Shown in pieces: positions 22,310 to 34,320 of a DNA stretch of 45,495 bases; the first letter of the stretch is position 1; every line of letters begins with the position of its first letter. The DNA is taken from positions 1 through 45,495 of the forward strand of contig VDMD01000164.1 of NCBI GenBank assembly GCA_007026445.1, in the 5' to 3' direction. Position numbers and translations under genes: made by a program. The notes beneath the pieces are model-generated. The model was given only the letters and a program-made list of their open reading frames with translations, had not been told where the DNA came from and made no database searches. The DNA is from Schizophyllum amplum (lineage: Eukaryota; Basidiomycota; Agaricomycetes; Agaricales; Schizophyllaceae).

Positions 22310-23090
22310 TCATGATGCATGATGTTCTAGCAGGACCACGCCTTTCTCTTCGCACTGGGCGTTAGTCAAGACGACCACGGCTTCTTCCGGCGTCTTTGTG
22401 CACCTTGTACGTACTTCCTGGCTATTCACGTACATCTTCAGCTCATATCTCCCCTGCAGAGCCTCAGAGATACTATCTGATCCTGCGGGCAAATGTCAAG
22501 ACAAACACAGAGACGTGCTTTGTATCAGCTGTGGAGCCTGCAAGCGTTTTCAATGATTTGTGTACACGAGTACGACGAATTCCCCTCCAGAGGGACGAAC
22601 ATCCGGCGCTTATGCATCACCAGGCAGGCGATGCGCCCTTCATTATCGCGGTGAGTCAGCCCTTATCATACATCTTACATCTCACGCCTTTGTCCTCCCG
22701 CAGACGTGCCATCTGCCCCGCATCCTCCATGAGTCTGCACGACGTGTTTAGCAGCCTTTGTACGTATTCTCCCAGTCACGTTCAGTGCACGCAGGTCCAT
22801 CGTATACACAGCCCATTCGCCTACAATAGCCGATTTTCAAGCAGAGCCTACTGTTTTGCTTCAGAGAGTACATCGATAATGGGCACGTTGCTCTTGGGAC
22901 CTGCGTGCGTCCCGCCTCGAGGGTATCCTTGGACAATGCGCCCGACGTCATCAGCACGATACTGCTCGGATCCTTCTCGTTTGGGTTCGCGATAGGCACA
23001 TCGCAGCTGCGCCACCGAGACAACACCTTCCGGAATCGTGCTGCTCGGGACATTCCGAGTTCCCTGGATGCGCGCGCATTCGCCTAACAG
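22310..23090. other. Unassigned coding-like segment
   Basis: Both strands are unusually open here and I cannot decide between them. The minus strand has a frame at 22310-22492 (EALQGRYELKMYVNSQ, then EEAVVVLTNAQCEEKGVVLL) behind a CCCGCAG acceptor, and another at 22848-23093 (IPEGVVSVAQLRCAYREPKR). The plus strand offers exon-like blocks with good intron signals: GTACGT...CTGCAG at about 22408-22459 and GTGAGT...CCGCAG at about 22651-22703, around CFVSAVEPASVFNDLC. Codon third positions are less GC-rich than in the recognised genes. It could be a rapidly evolving gene or a decaying one. Confidence 0.3.
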
Positions 23091-23750
23091 CACGCATCCC
23101 GGTGGGCTCGGGTTTTTGATTGGCTGATGGTACTAGAGACATCATCTGAGGTGGCTTGGTAGACCGCTGCCTGGGCATTGAATAGTGCGTTTGAATAATC
23201 GAGCGTCCGAGGCGCCTTGCGTCTTTGCAGCGATGGGTTGTGCTAAAGAGAGTTACTGATATCGCCGGACGCGTGGCGAAAGCCCTGAGGTGGCTGCCAT
23301 CAATCTATCAATGACCTCACACATACCTCGCGACTTGCCGAAGAACAGCTGGTGCGTGAGGCTCGGCGTTTCCCGGTGTACTCTGATTATTTCGAGCGTC
23401 AGCCAGAGCTCAACCGCGTTCTACATTAGAGGAGGAAGGGGTAGTCGCGCTTGTGCGTGTATTTCGGACGTACTCGTTTATGGAATTCCATGCCGACGCG
23501 ACATGAACGAATTTAATTTCGTCGCTGTGTCGTATCTCTCCGAAATCAGAGTCCAGATCTGGCTAGCAGCGATCGCGATGGCGGGCGGGCACGCTACGCG
23601 CCGATTGCAGTTGCATCTCGGTCGCATCAAAGGGCACGCTGCTCCCGCGGAAATAATTGCAGGCGTATATATATCGATGGACGGAAGGACGGCTCGTTAG
23701 CAACCTGCCCTGAGCGCCCTCGAGCCCCCTTCTCCTCCTCCTCGTCCACC

Positions 23751-24427
23751 ATGACCAAGTTCGGATTCTCATTCTTCCTCGAGGACAAGACGGGTCGCCT
23801 CACCGGCTCAGAGTTCGTCGACGTCTACGACCGCATGCGCTTCGTCCTCCGGCGCACCGTTCACGAGCCCTCGCACTCCGCCTACATCATCTACAATGCC
23901 GCCACCTCGAAGCCTGTGGCTGCACTCGACTACGGCCCTCATAACGCGCTCGGCTCGATCAGCTTCTCCTCCACCAACACCATGCCGATGAAGAAGTACC
24001 TCACCAAGGCCACAGGGTGCGTCCCTCTCATGTCCACCACCGTGCTCTCTTTGACACCTCTCTTCCTGCAGCCACCAGTCACGCAAGTTCGTTGCATCGG
24101 ACGGACAGGAGTACATCTGGAGTTATCGCCAGCAGGCCGATCAGGAATGGACGGTACGTACCAGGACTTGCGAGTGTATTTACAGACTGACGATTCATGC
24201 AGTGCACAAACACCAGCGGCTACCTGATCGCGTACTATAGCCTCAAGACGCCTGGGGAGCCGGACTACCCTGGCTCCTCGGGCTGCACGTTGACTATCGA
24301 GGAGCCCTTCGGGCACCTCGCAGCAGGTGCGTTTGTCAGGACGCCATATGTTTCTTTGCTGACATCCTACCCAGAAATGCTCGTCTCCCTCCTCATCATG
24401 CGCCATATCGCCGCACACAACCTCTGA
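23751..24427 (+). CDS. Small DUF6593-like protein
   Basis: Four exons (23751-24016, 24072-24153, 24203-24326, 24375-24427) encode about 174 aa. The middle reads YIIYNAATSKPVAALDYGPH, then RKFVASDGQEYIWSYR and EWTCTNTSGYLIAYYSLK. This pattern of a SDGxEYxWxYR block followed by W-x-C and a Y-x-V/I-A-x-Y/F strand is what I know from the DUF6593 family, a beta-rich family expanded in agaricomycetes whose function is unknown. There is no signal peptide; the C-terminus MLVSLLIMRHIAAHNL is moderately hydrophobic. A TATA-like sequence lies about 80 bases before the start. Confidence 0.7.
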
Positions 24428-25918
24428 ATGCCCCCGGTTACCTTCCATTCCATCATCATTCGACATTCTCACCATTCCCCGTGCATTCTTCCATCTCCGC
24501 ACTTCGCACATTCTTCCGCGCGCAGCCACCACTATTCGCCATGCGCTCCCACCCCCGCATATCATCCTCATGCGCCGTGTACTACTAGCCTAATGGCCTC
24601 CGCCTGGTGCTCAGGTTTTCCCCTGTACTTGTAACATTCTGCAACCATATCGTATTTATCTCTACATTATCCTACTACGACGCTCTCCTACCTAGTCGCT
24701 CGCGTTCACCTACTAGTAACGCCCTCTCATCTAGTTATTCGCGTCCCTTTACTCTAGTTAGTCTAATTATCTTGCAACCCGTTGCGGCCACCCTCTCGCA
24801 CCACCGTCATCCTCTTCAACTCTCTCCCGTCGATCGCGTCGGGTTGCGATCGCCATGCAGCTCCGCTCGCCGTTCGCCATAGCGGCCGGCCTTCAGTGGG
24901 GCAGGAGGCCAGGCCAATTGCATTGTCTCCGTGGTGACCAGCATGTGCTGCATCGGAGGCCGACGACAGTTGTACGCCGCTGAAGCACCAGAGAGCACCA
25001 GCCGCCTCTTTCACCCCGTGTAACACAAGGGTAGCACCCGGCACCGATGATTAAATAATACTGGACACAGAGTCCATCCCGCTGTTCACTGCGAAATGGC
25101 AAGTCGGAGGCAGGCCGAAGGTCATTTCTCCCTTACTTACGTTTGTATTGCGCTCCCCTCGACCCTATCCTCCCAACCCTCTACCCAGCCCATGCATGAG
25201 TACGACAGGCGGTATATATCACTGACACTTGATCATCCGATTTCGGGCAGACGAGGCAGCCAAAGGCAGCCAATCGACCAAATATTTGGTCCCGGTTGCC
25301 TCGTGGATCGTCGATCTGCCTCCGCTGCTAGGTTTTCCGCCTCCGCGCCTGCAGTGTCGCCATGCTGGTCATCGTGTCGGTAGGTGTCGGCTTGGTGTCG
25401 GTTGCTCGCAGTTAGGTTTGGGTTGCGGTGAGGCTTGAGCAAGGCAGCACGAGCAAGCCATGCTGCCTCCATTCTGCATCCATCTCCGCCTGCTTGCCTC
25501 GGAATGGACGCGGGAGGCAAATATAAATATTCAGAGTGCTTCGTTGCCTCCGTCGTACGACGCGCTATGGGGCGAGGCCCGTCGCCGTACACGTTTTTCT
25601 TTCCGTTTTGCTTGAAACACTCGCCTCCCTTGCCATCGTTGCCTCCGCTTGTTGGCAACTCTATGTTTTCCAACCAAGAAGGCGTGGCGTGGAGACCCGC
25701 GGTGACTGTCGGGGTACTTCATTGCTCCCGTCGGTGCACGATGCACGGCCGAGGCCCAATATCTGCCTTGCGCGCCTTCGCTGCCTCCGAGAAGATTTTC
25801 GTTGCATAGCCGTTCAGGGTGAATTGGGCCGGAGCTTGTCAAGACTATACATACACTGTGGCCCCGCAGGCATAAAGATAATTGCATAAACAACGAAACC
25901 CCCCGGTCCAACAGTAAC
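24428..25918. other. Gap with TGCCTC motif cluster and a 16-bp palindrome
   Basis: No gene is visible. 24430-24800 is C/T-rich 3' flank. From 25253 to 25788 the hexamer TGCCTC or its complement GAGGCA recurs about nine times (25253, 25297, 25317, 25464, 25495, 25514, 25545, 25640, 25782). GACCAAATATTTGGTC at 25276-25291 is a perfect palindrome. Confidence 0.6.
25253..25788. repeat. Interspersed TGCCTC/GAGGCA motif cluster
   Basis: About nine copies of TGCCTC in either orientation fall in 536 bases, several extended to (T/C)TGCCTCC. A perfect 16-bp palindrome sits at 25276-25291 near the left end. Dense short motifs in both orientations recall subterminal repeats of hAT or CACTA transposons, but I found no clear terminal inverted repeat. 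Confidence 0.5.
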
Positions 25919-28794
25919 TCAGGCAAAATCTGCAAAGAAGAAATCCTGGTCCCTCGGTGGCGGCCCTGCAGACAGCCCACTGGGTATTTCCACCATCTCC
26001 CCAGACAAATCTGTGACATCCCGTCAGCCTGCGTTCCCAAAACAGCTCGCACTCGAGGCGGACGCTTTAAGAGGAAACAAGAGAACGGCACTCACTCAAC
26101 AACTGTATCTTCAGCCCAATGTCCGTCAACGCGTCCACAAAGCCCGCCGTCTCCTGCGACGCCACATGCCCCGCATCTGGGCGCACCATGTTGAGCCCGT
26201 CCGTCCAGTCCGCCCACCGGCTCGCGTCGGGCGCGATCTGGTCCGCGAGCGAGCCTGCGTGCGCGCTGAGGAGCGAGAACGACAGCGGGGAAGCGTCGCT
26301 TGAGCTCCCGCCATGTCCGTCCAGGTGTGCGGGCGCCGCGCATGTACCCGTGGCGACTTCGCTGATCGCAGCGATGTCGATGCGCTCGGGGAGGTCTTCC
26401 AGTCCTGCGCGGACGGGAAACTTGACGGCGCTGTCTACATAGTGTAGGTAACGAAGACCGTTGTCCTGCGCAACAGGTAAGTCACTAGACAGCAAACAAG
26501 GTGTTAAAGACACATACCATACGCATAAAGCGCCATGGCCGCGCGGGCCGCCGCGATAATTCCTTGCTGCTGACGCCAAAGGGCACGGCGTTCATGAACC
26601 ACGCTCCTTGCAGCAGACACTGTATTCGTTGCTGTCGGACGAACTCAAAAGACTCCTTGTACAGTTTCTTCTTCAGATTCCTGCATCGCGTGAGGACAGA
26701 CGAAATGAAGACAGAAACGCCCTCAGCACACCTGACCGGAACCTTGCTTAACAGATCATCCTCGAGCTCGAGCTCCTTCATTTGCCGGTCGCGCACGGCA
26801 CGGTACTCGCAGTCCAGGAAGTCTCGCTCAACTTCGGACCACGGACGCACGTTCTCGCTGCGCAGCGCGACTTTAATCCTATCATACTCGGAGTCAGCAG
26901 CGGTCGCCACGGCGATGTAACACCCTGGACACGCACTGGCTACGGACTAAGGCCACGATGCGGGTGAAGTCGTCGCGCGAGGCGTTGCTGCCCGTCGCCG
27001 CGCCGCTCTCCATCCACATGCGAATGAAGAACTGCGTCGCGAGCGCGTGCACGCGCACGAAGTCGAGGAACAGTGGTTGGAACGTTGTTGACGTCGAGTC
27101 TGCGGAAGTTCCGTCAGCACCTCGTGGTGACGGCGTGGGAGAGGGACCTACAGCCGGGTGCGAAGATGGCCCAGTGCTCGGAGAGGAGCTCAACAACCTC
27201 GTTGGAAGCGCGCGCGATGGGGCAGCGGCGCTCAGAAGGCCGACTCAACTGTTCGGACACGAGCTACAGGAGAAGTCAGCACATATAGTAAGGGTGAGAG
27301 GAACAGTATCTGACCTTCGGGAAGTCGGGATTGCTCTGGGCAAAGTTACGCTAAATCAGGGAACACATCGTCAGAACCTTCGGCTGGATTGTACAAGGTG
27401 GAAACTAACCAAACACTCCAGTCCCAGGACGCCTACGTCGTGGAAGCCCATGGACACGTCCTCGGTGTCGAAACCAAGCTTCCTCCACTTCAATATCTGG
27501 CCATCCTCGTCGCGCTCCTCTTCGAGCTTGCTGCTCAGCCAGATGAACTTGAGAGCAGCGGCGTGCGCGGGCTCCGCGTGTGGCTCAACCATGGTGACCT
27601 TCTTGCGATGCGTGATGCGGATGATGTTCGCCTGGAAGTCTAGAATGCACGACGAGAGGTCCTCAATGGTGTGCGAGGCCATCAAGCGCTGTCCATGCAG
27701 CACGTCAGCCCCACTACGAAAATATAACAGTGGAAACACGCACAATGACAGATTTACGGATGTTCAGCTTCTCCAGCTCAGCGACGAACTCTTCCCATCG
27801 ATCTTCCTTGGCGTGCGCGAGCAGGGAGTTGATGAGCATCATGCTGTAGGCGTGGTGAGCGCGAGTTGACCTACACATAGGTAGCAGCGCACCTATGTAG
27901 CGCCATGGCCGTGTCCGCACTCCCCAGGCGGCTAATGACGGTCTCCAGCAGTCCGCGTTGCCGGCGCATCTGCTCGAACACGATCGTAAACCCGTACCGC
28001 GTCACAGATCCTGGTTGGACGACGACGGGGCTGCTAGTGCTTGGGGATTGGGCATTCGCAGGGTCCGCCTCAACGAACTTCTTCAGGATGGCGGTCGCGG
28101 GGCGGCAGACATTGATGAGGGATTGCGGGGATGAGAGGATCTGGACGACCTTGTGGATGAAGTGCTCGTCGAGGGTATCCCAGCCGTAGTCGAGCTCCAT
28201 AAGGTGCTGCATGGCAGTGAGCGCGTAGGCAAGGGTGTTGCCGTGCGTTGCGTATATGGTCTCGACGAGGAATGTGACGCCACCTGCGCTGATGAATTCG
28301 TGCGCAAAGTCCTCTTCCTGGGGAACGAGTGTCAGGAGGCGTGCAAGGGCGATCGCGCGCGACGCACCTTGATATGCTTCTGCAGCGAGAATAAGGAGAA
28401 CTTGAGGTTCTTGTCATCCCGCTCGCTCAGTTTGTGCGCGATATCCCTGGCCTCACGCTTGGGCGACTTCACTAGCCTGTCCTGCTCGTCAGCCCGATGC
28501 CGACATGGATGGTCAGCGGACGCACTTCAGATTCGCCTTCGACCTGATCATCTTTCGCATATTATCATTCGTCACCAGCTCGTCCATATCGCTCCTAAGC
28601 GCAAAGTTCGCGGGCGGCTCATCGAGCTTCAAATTCAGCACTAGCTGCTTCACGACGTCCGCGACGGTGAGAGTAGGGTCTATGCGCGCGCGCACTTGCT
28701 GGCCCTCGGGCGTCAGGACGGTGTTCGTCGGAACAAGGACTTTCGCGGGCGGCGCAGGCGCGGAGGCGCCAGTTGAAGACTCGCCAGTGGACAT
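25919..28794 (-). CDS. ELMO/CED-12 family protein
   Basis: About ten exons encode a protein of roughly 700 aa. ELMO proteins partner DOCK-type exchange factors to activate Rac GTPases for actin-dependent polarity. The N-terminus (MSTGESSTGASAP) leads to a ubiquitin-like segment (PTLTVADVVKQLVLNLKLDE), then armadillo-like helices (ISAGGVTFLVETIYATHGNT; LDYGWDTLDEHFIHKVVQIL). The ELMO domain signature is KWRKLGFDTEDVSMGFHDVG followed by VLGLECL. A PH-like domain comes last (RIQCLLQGAWFMNAVPFG to RYLHYVDSAVKFPVRAG), then a short proline-containing tail (SGLSAGPPPRDQDFFFADFA), as in animal ELMO where a PxxP tail contacts DOCK. Splice signals are regular and I saw no frame break. Start 28794 is the first ATG of the frame. 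Confidence 0.88.
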
Positions 28795-29884
28795 TATACA
28801 GCAGGGATAATGTCTGCATTGTTGCGTAAGCATACGGACAGATCGACACATCTAACTAATGCTCTACGGACACGCACAAGGAGGCGTAAGGGAAGTAGTA
28901 GAGTCAAAGGACGTCTGTAATTGATGTTAGTTGGCGAACGAAGACGAGTGGTGCAATGAGAATCAGAAAAGCGTGAATAATCTTCTTGTACGTGGCAGGT
29001 CCTGAGGGACCATACCACTCTGACTGACGTGCAAATATTCGAGGGTTCATCCTATGAGAAAAAAGGATGCAAGACTTACCGAGTGAACCCTTCTACGTCG
29101 AGCTGGCAGTTATAAGGGTTGCTACGTCTATCAGGGTGGTTCATACAAAGGAAGAGAGTATGGGAAGGGGGATGACACTGGAAGCTTGAAGGAGGGTGTT
29201 CCGAGACGCGCAGGCTATATTTTCCTCGGTCGTCGATGGCGGCGAAAAGAGAGATGGAAAAGCGCCGGAGCGTGGGATTATTCGCGATCACATGCGTGAC
29301 GTGACGTCGATGTTCGAATTAGCGCCCGCCGCGAGCAGACCGAGCTTCCGTTCACGAGGATTTCTCTCTGTTTCTCTCTGCGAAGGCGTCTCAGGCAATC
29401 TGCTCGGCAAGAACAGTTCAATGGAGTCGCAATGATTACTAGTAGTGATCAAGTTAATATGTCGATCCGTTGGTTCTAGGGCGTAGCAATGCAGAAAACA
29501 TGTGCAGTTGGATGCAAGGAAGTATGCAGTTGGATGCAGGGGGATGCAGTTAAGTGCAGGGGGCGATGCAGTAGGATGCAGGGGGTGGGCAGTTGGATGC
29601 AGATGTGCAGATACAAAATGCGGGTGCGAGCAGTTGATGCTAAGAATACAGTAAGTAGATGCGGGGGCAGCAAGCAAGACATGGTAAGTACAGCAGTTCA
29701 TTCAGAACGAGGGGGAAGCGTAAATGAGGGTAGATGGGAAGCAGATGGGGGTAAAGGGGTAGGTAATGTGAGTGGGGAAAGCAATGGGAGAGTAGCGGGG
29801 GTTGAACCCGAACTGCCACGCAATATTATACAGGACTGAGAATATATAGATAGATGGGAGAACGGGAGGTCCAGTAAGGGCGTC
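28795..29884. other. Intergenic, with minisatellite
   Basis: The upstream region of the ELMO gene and the 3' flank of the MTHFR gene. A degenerate GATGCAG tandem repeat lies at about 29495-29610. No coding sequence is supportable; the long minus-strand frame over the repeat is a by-product of it. Confidence 0.6.
29495..29640 (+). repeat. Degenerate GGATGCAG minisatellite
   Basis: The unit (T)GGATGCAG(GGG/TT) recurs about eight to ten times with variable spacers, for example GCAGTTGGATGCAGGGGGAT. Copies are 8-12 bases and degenerate towards both ends. Confidence 0.75.
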
Positions 29885-32029
29885 CTATTGCGCGCCTGCA
29901 GTCGCCTTCGCAGCGAACTCCTCGCCCGCCTTGATGAAGGGCTGGAAGATCGCATTGCGGTCCTGGAAGTCGTTATGCACAACGTTCACGAGGTACCACG
30001 TATCCATAAGCTCCGTGATGAGCTTGTACGACGGGTGGTCGGGGCCATATACCTTCGCCCACTGCTGCCCGAGCTCGTAGGCCTCGTCCTGAGGAGCGTA
30101 GATTAGACTTAGCCTCGCGGAAAAGAGACAAAGCGAGTAAAGAGAGAAGTGTGATGCGCACCTTCCACGCCATGAAGCTCACCGCCTCCACGATGGTAGG
30201 TTGGACGATCTCCTTCCCAGGGAAGACGCCCCAGGTGACGGCGTTAGGCCCGTCGGAGCGCGTGTTCGTGCGTAGGTCCCCGTTCTTGTTGATCACGTAG
30301 TACGTGATGTTGCTGTCCTGCTCTATATACGACAGGAGGAGCGAAAGGAGCGTGGGGCTGACGAAGAACTCGAGGTAAGCCTGCGATGCACGCGTCAGCA
30401 ATATTTTTGATACTCAAGCACAATACAGGCGCACCTTCTGGTAAACGTAGCCATTGCTGGGACCCCAGCCGAATATGCGATCGTCGCTGCGCACGCCGTT
30501 GACTGCCGGCTGCGAGTTGATCGTCAGGAAGCCGAGCTCGTTCATCCGCGCCAGCTGCGTGCTGATGACGTTCGTCTCGGCATTCAACTCTTGGTCCGAC
30601 CATGGCAGGGCCTTCAGTTGGCCCATACAGCGCTGGCTGAACAACCTGCAGATATCAGCGACCGCTAGCGGCTCGCCCCACAACTTGAGCGCATCCTCTT
30701 TCTAAAGTACACTGGTGAGCGAGAGTAAGCGCGCGGACGGGAGAGTCAACTCACGGTCTGCTTGATAGACACTCCATAACCGTCGAGCTCGCCATAGGCC
30801 GGACTGCGCGAGTCACCAAATCGACCGTTGGGGTACTCGTCCCAGTTTTCGGTGCGCGAGATGTACGACCTTGTGCGGTTGGCCCAGAAGATCGGCCGAA
30901 TGTTCTCCGCGCGACGGGTGGGCGTGAGCGACTGCCTCCACGGCAAGGGCTTGATCGTCTCGACCCTCGGGACAAGCTGCAGCTCCTCCAGCAGCATCTT
31001 CGTCGCCTTCTCAAGGTTCATGGTGTAGAAATGCAGGCCCTTGATGCCAATGTCCTCCGCCAGGATCCGCCTGCACATCTCCGCGACGAGCTTGGTGCCG
31101 ATCGCGCGCACTCGCTCGTCGTCGTTTTTGTGCGGCTCGAGCGCGTCCATGAAGTTCTGAGGTATGACCGTCTTGGCGAGGCTGGTCGCGCGCAGGAACC
31201 CGTTCCACGTCTGGATGGGCGCAATACCAGGGACGATGGGGATGGTGATCCCCGCGGCGCGCACCTCGCGCACCCAGGAAATGAAGATCTCCACATCGTA
31301 GAACATCTGCGTGAAGATGAAGTTCACACCGGCGTCAATCTTCTCCTTCAGCCACCGCATCTCCTGCGCGCGCTCCTCCTCCGGCAGCAGCATGTGCTGC
31401 GGGAACCCAGCGACCGCGATGTCGAAGTAGTCCCCGTACTCGTGGCGGATGTGCCGTACGAGGTCGATGCCGTGCACAAAGCCGCCCTCAGTAGCCTCCC
31501 ACTCGTCCTTTCCACTCGGTGGGTCACCACGCAGCGCTAGGATGTTGCGGCAGCCGTGCGCTTTGGCGTCCTATAGATGGGTGGGTGGTTAGCCGCATGC
31601 GGCAAGAACAATACGGGGAGGCGCACCTTGAGCGCGATGTCCACCTTCTCCTTCGGCATGTTCGTGCACGTTAGGTGCATGCATGTCTCGATGCCGATGA
31701 GGCCCTGGCACGTCTTGACCATCTCCGAGGTGAGATCGGATGTCCGTCCCCCGCGTTCCTGCAATGTGAACCAATTGAGTACGACCACTAGCGTAGCAGT
31801 CGACACACCACGCACCATGTAATATCAATGAACTCGGGCCCAGTCCGCGCATGCGCTCTATGCGATCCAAAAGGTTCTGCAGGCCCTGCGACGACACATG
31901 AGGCTACATCGTCGACACAATGCGGGGCACGCGATGCGCTACCTGAGCGGTCCGGGGAGGGAAGTACTCGAACGACCACCAGACTTTGTCATCTTTGGAC
32001 GACTGCTGGATCTTTTGGCTGATTTTCAT
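29885..32029 (-). CDS. MET13: Methylenetetrahydrofolate reductase (one frame break)
   Basis: FAD enzyme that reduces 5,10-methylene-THF to 5-methyl-THF for methionine synthesis in the cytosol; about 608 aa in about seven exons. The N-terminal TIM-barrel catalytic domain reads SFEYFPPRTAQ, DITWNAGGRTSDLTSEMVKT, LTCTNMPKEK, NILALRGDPP and FDIAVAGFPQHMLL, then FIFTQMFYD and PGIAPIQTWNG. The regulatory half includes ENWDEYPNGRFGDSRSPAYG, RIFGWGPSNGYVYQK and TWGVFPGKEIVQPTI, and ends at TAG 29885-29887. The symbol follows the yeast major isozyme; MET12 is the alternative. In exon 2 the frame is one base short between RMRGLGP and EFIDITW (CGGGCCC at 31834-31840), while flanking exons and splice phases agree. 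For an essential methionine gene a sequencing error is more likely than a true lesion. Confidence 0.93.
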
Positions 32030-32364
32030 GGCAAACCCAAGAGAAAAAAGGAACGGACGACTTGGAAGAGAACAAGGATGCCGCACACAAATGTCACCTC
32101 ATTATTCACGGCAAGCGCCGATCTCGGCCGACGGCCCGATAAACAAGGGCGAGGTCTATCCCACGGTCATTGACGCTGAACATCAGGTTGACAAAGTTGC
32201 CGCGTTACACTCAAAGGTTCCCGTCGTGCCTTTGAGAGAGATTACATTTGTAAGTAGGTATGTAAATTTTGTGCTCGTAGGTAAGTGATACTGCGCCACT
32301 GTAGCAGCAGAGCTCCACGGCTGTAGTAGCAGGACTGCATGGCAGTAGGACCACACCTTTACGT
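32030..32364. promoter_or_regulatory. MTHFR upstream region / ERG4 3' flank
   Basis: A 335-base tandem (head-to-tail) spacer. No TATA box or coding sequence is evident. Confidence 0.45.
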
Positions 32365-34179
32365 CTAGTAGACATACGGGATGAACTTGTACGGCACGAC
32401 CTGGCAGTACTTCTCCCAGTCCTCTCCGTACTTGCGGGAGCACCTAGAATCGATATGTTTAGCCCACCACAGCTAGGCTGGACAAAGGATACTCACCGCT
32501 CGAAATCCCGCCCCACCCGGTGCACCAGCACCGTGATGAAGAAGACGGAGTAGAAGTACGGGATGATGGACGCGGTGCCGATGCACGCGCCCCAGGTGAA
32601 GCTCATGATCCAGTCCGCGACGTAGTTCGGCTTGCGCGACCACGCCCACCAGCCGCTGGTGAGCAGGCGGTTGCTGGTGGGTGAGTTAGCAAACATCCGG
32701 CAAAGGATGCCTGAGAGACAACGACAGCACGTGGATCTCCTACTCACCCATGCTTCGTCTGAATATACGTCGGGTTCTCCACCGTGTTCCACGGCAGCTG
32801 CGGGAACGCTGTGCGGAACTCCGTGATCCCCTGCTGTTGCATCTTGAAGTGACTCTTCTGCGCCATCGCCGTGTCCCACACGAAGTACGCCGTGCAGAGG
32901 GTAGTGTAGAGCAGCACGTATGTCGGCGTGGAGAAACGGTACTTGGACGGGTCGTGCGAGGCCATGTAGACGACGGAGTAGACGTAGGACTGGGGAGGGG
33001 GAATAATGGTAAGATGAATTATCAATTGATAGAGCATAGATCTTACGAAGGGTACACCGGCAAAGTTCCAAAAGATGACCATGAAGCCCACTTCTCGTGG
33101 TACATGTCCAAGTCTGAGGGATGCACTCTTCACCCTTGGCGCTATAGGGGAGGTCAGAGATATGGGGTTTATGAGCCGAGCAATTCATACCATGCGTTGA
33201 TGTAGAACCAGGTCGCAAGACACATGAAGGCCATGTTCTAGCAGACACAGTTAGGACGAGCGGAACGATGAATTAGGGGAAATTTTACCGGAGTCACGAA
33301 GCCGTAAACCTCGTACTGCTTGCAGGCGCCAGACACGGCGAGGAAGAACACGATAACCCATGGAATCCGTACTTCCGCCCACATCTTCAAGTCAATGTGC
33401 CCGATGCGCGGGTTCAACGACGCGCCCATGAACACATCGTACAAAAAGTTGCCCGACATGCGCATTTGGGTCCCCGTGGCCACCGCAACAAAGTACATCC
33501 CGAAGGAGACCGCGAAGCCCCAGATCATCGCGACCGTCATGAGGGGCCATAGTTGTCGATGATCTCGGTGAGGCGGAAGACGCCCGAGAGGTGCAGCGCG
33601 GCGGCGGTGGCCATCGTCGCGTAGAGCGACCAGAGCGCGTTGCACTTGTACATGAGGGTCTTGTAGCCGAGGGACGGGACAGGGAGGCCCTCCTGGTCCA
33701 AAGCCGGGCATGACCCAAGCGAGGAAGAGCTGGAAAAAGACGTTGCCCGAGTAGACTTTCCATGCGTACGCGTTGGGGAACGCGTCCTGTGCGGGTCGGT
33801 CAGACTATGCGGATGCAGATGGGAAAGCTACTCACGACGCTAACATGCTTCCACATGCGCTCGAGGAAGGGGGTGATCTCGTCGGTGGATTTCGGGTAGA
33901 CAAGCTGGCCGTCGTAGAACCAGAGGCATATCCAGAGGTAGTACATCAGGATCGGAAAGCCCGTCATGATAGCCAGCACACCCCATGGACCGCCGAACTC
34001 ATAGCTGGCGTCAGTCAGCACTCAGGAGTTCACGCGACGAGAGGGAACGGTGCGCACCTCTCGTGCTTGTCGAGGCGCTGGTCGAGCTTTTTACCCTCCT
34101 CAGTGACGGCGAGCTTCGCGTGTCCGTTGCCGTTGGCGTGCCCGTTCGCGGCGTTTGTCCGCTGCCTGAGTTCCGACAT
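32365..34179 (-). CDS. ERG4: Delta(24(24(1)))-sterol C-24 reductase, last step of ergosterol synthesis (several frame breaks)
   Basis: NADPH-dependent integral ER membrane reductase of the ERG4/ERG24 family, about 510 aa. Landmarks: [39 protein letters not shown] (in a shifted frame), [64 protein letters not shown], and the NADPH-binding C-terminus [20 protein letters not shown] ending PYKFIPYVY. Many transmembrane segments are visible. Four one-base indels break the frame: an extra base at 33695-33702 (TTTGGACC), a missing C at 33543-33546, and missing Gs at 33108-33109 (TTGGACATG) and 33087-33089 (GTGGGCTTC). Conserved sequence continues on both sides of each, and all lie in short homopolymers, so sequencing error is the likely cause. 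It shares a short divergent promoter with COQ3. Confidence 0.92.
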
Positions 34180-34320
34180 GGTCGTCGTCGCGGTGAACTT
34201 CAAGTTCGAACACGTTAGCGCCCGTCCATAAAATATCGCACGATGCGAGGTTTTTCGGCCCGGGAGCCGAGAGAGCAGAGTCACATGGTGGCGCGCGCGC
34301 GCGACCCGACCAAACACGTC
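34180..34320. promoter_or_regulatory. Bidirectional promoter, ERG4 and COQ3
   Basis: Only 141 bases separate the ERG4 ATG (34179) from the preferred COQ3 ATG (34321); in-frame upstream ATGs at 34243 and 34285 would shorten it further. The two genes must share control sequences. Confidence 0.6.

Larger units (their letters stand above)
20225..23750. other. Long repeat-rich gap
   Basis: This 3.5-kb gap contains a perfect 59-bp inverted repeat with G-quadruplex arms (20818-20876 and 21565-21623), a poly-C run at about 21046-21057, and a coding-like segment near 22310-23090 described separately. 20225-20800 and 21640-22300 show no coding sequence I can support. A TATATATAT at about 23665-23674 precedes the gene at 23751. 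Confidence 0.5.

Noticed and set aside
29288..29701. Minus-strand frame with repeated LHPTA peptides
   Set aside because: A by-product of the GATGCAG minisatellite, with no splice signals or homology I recognise.
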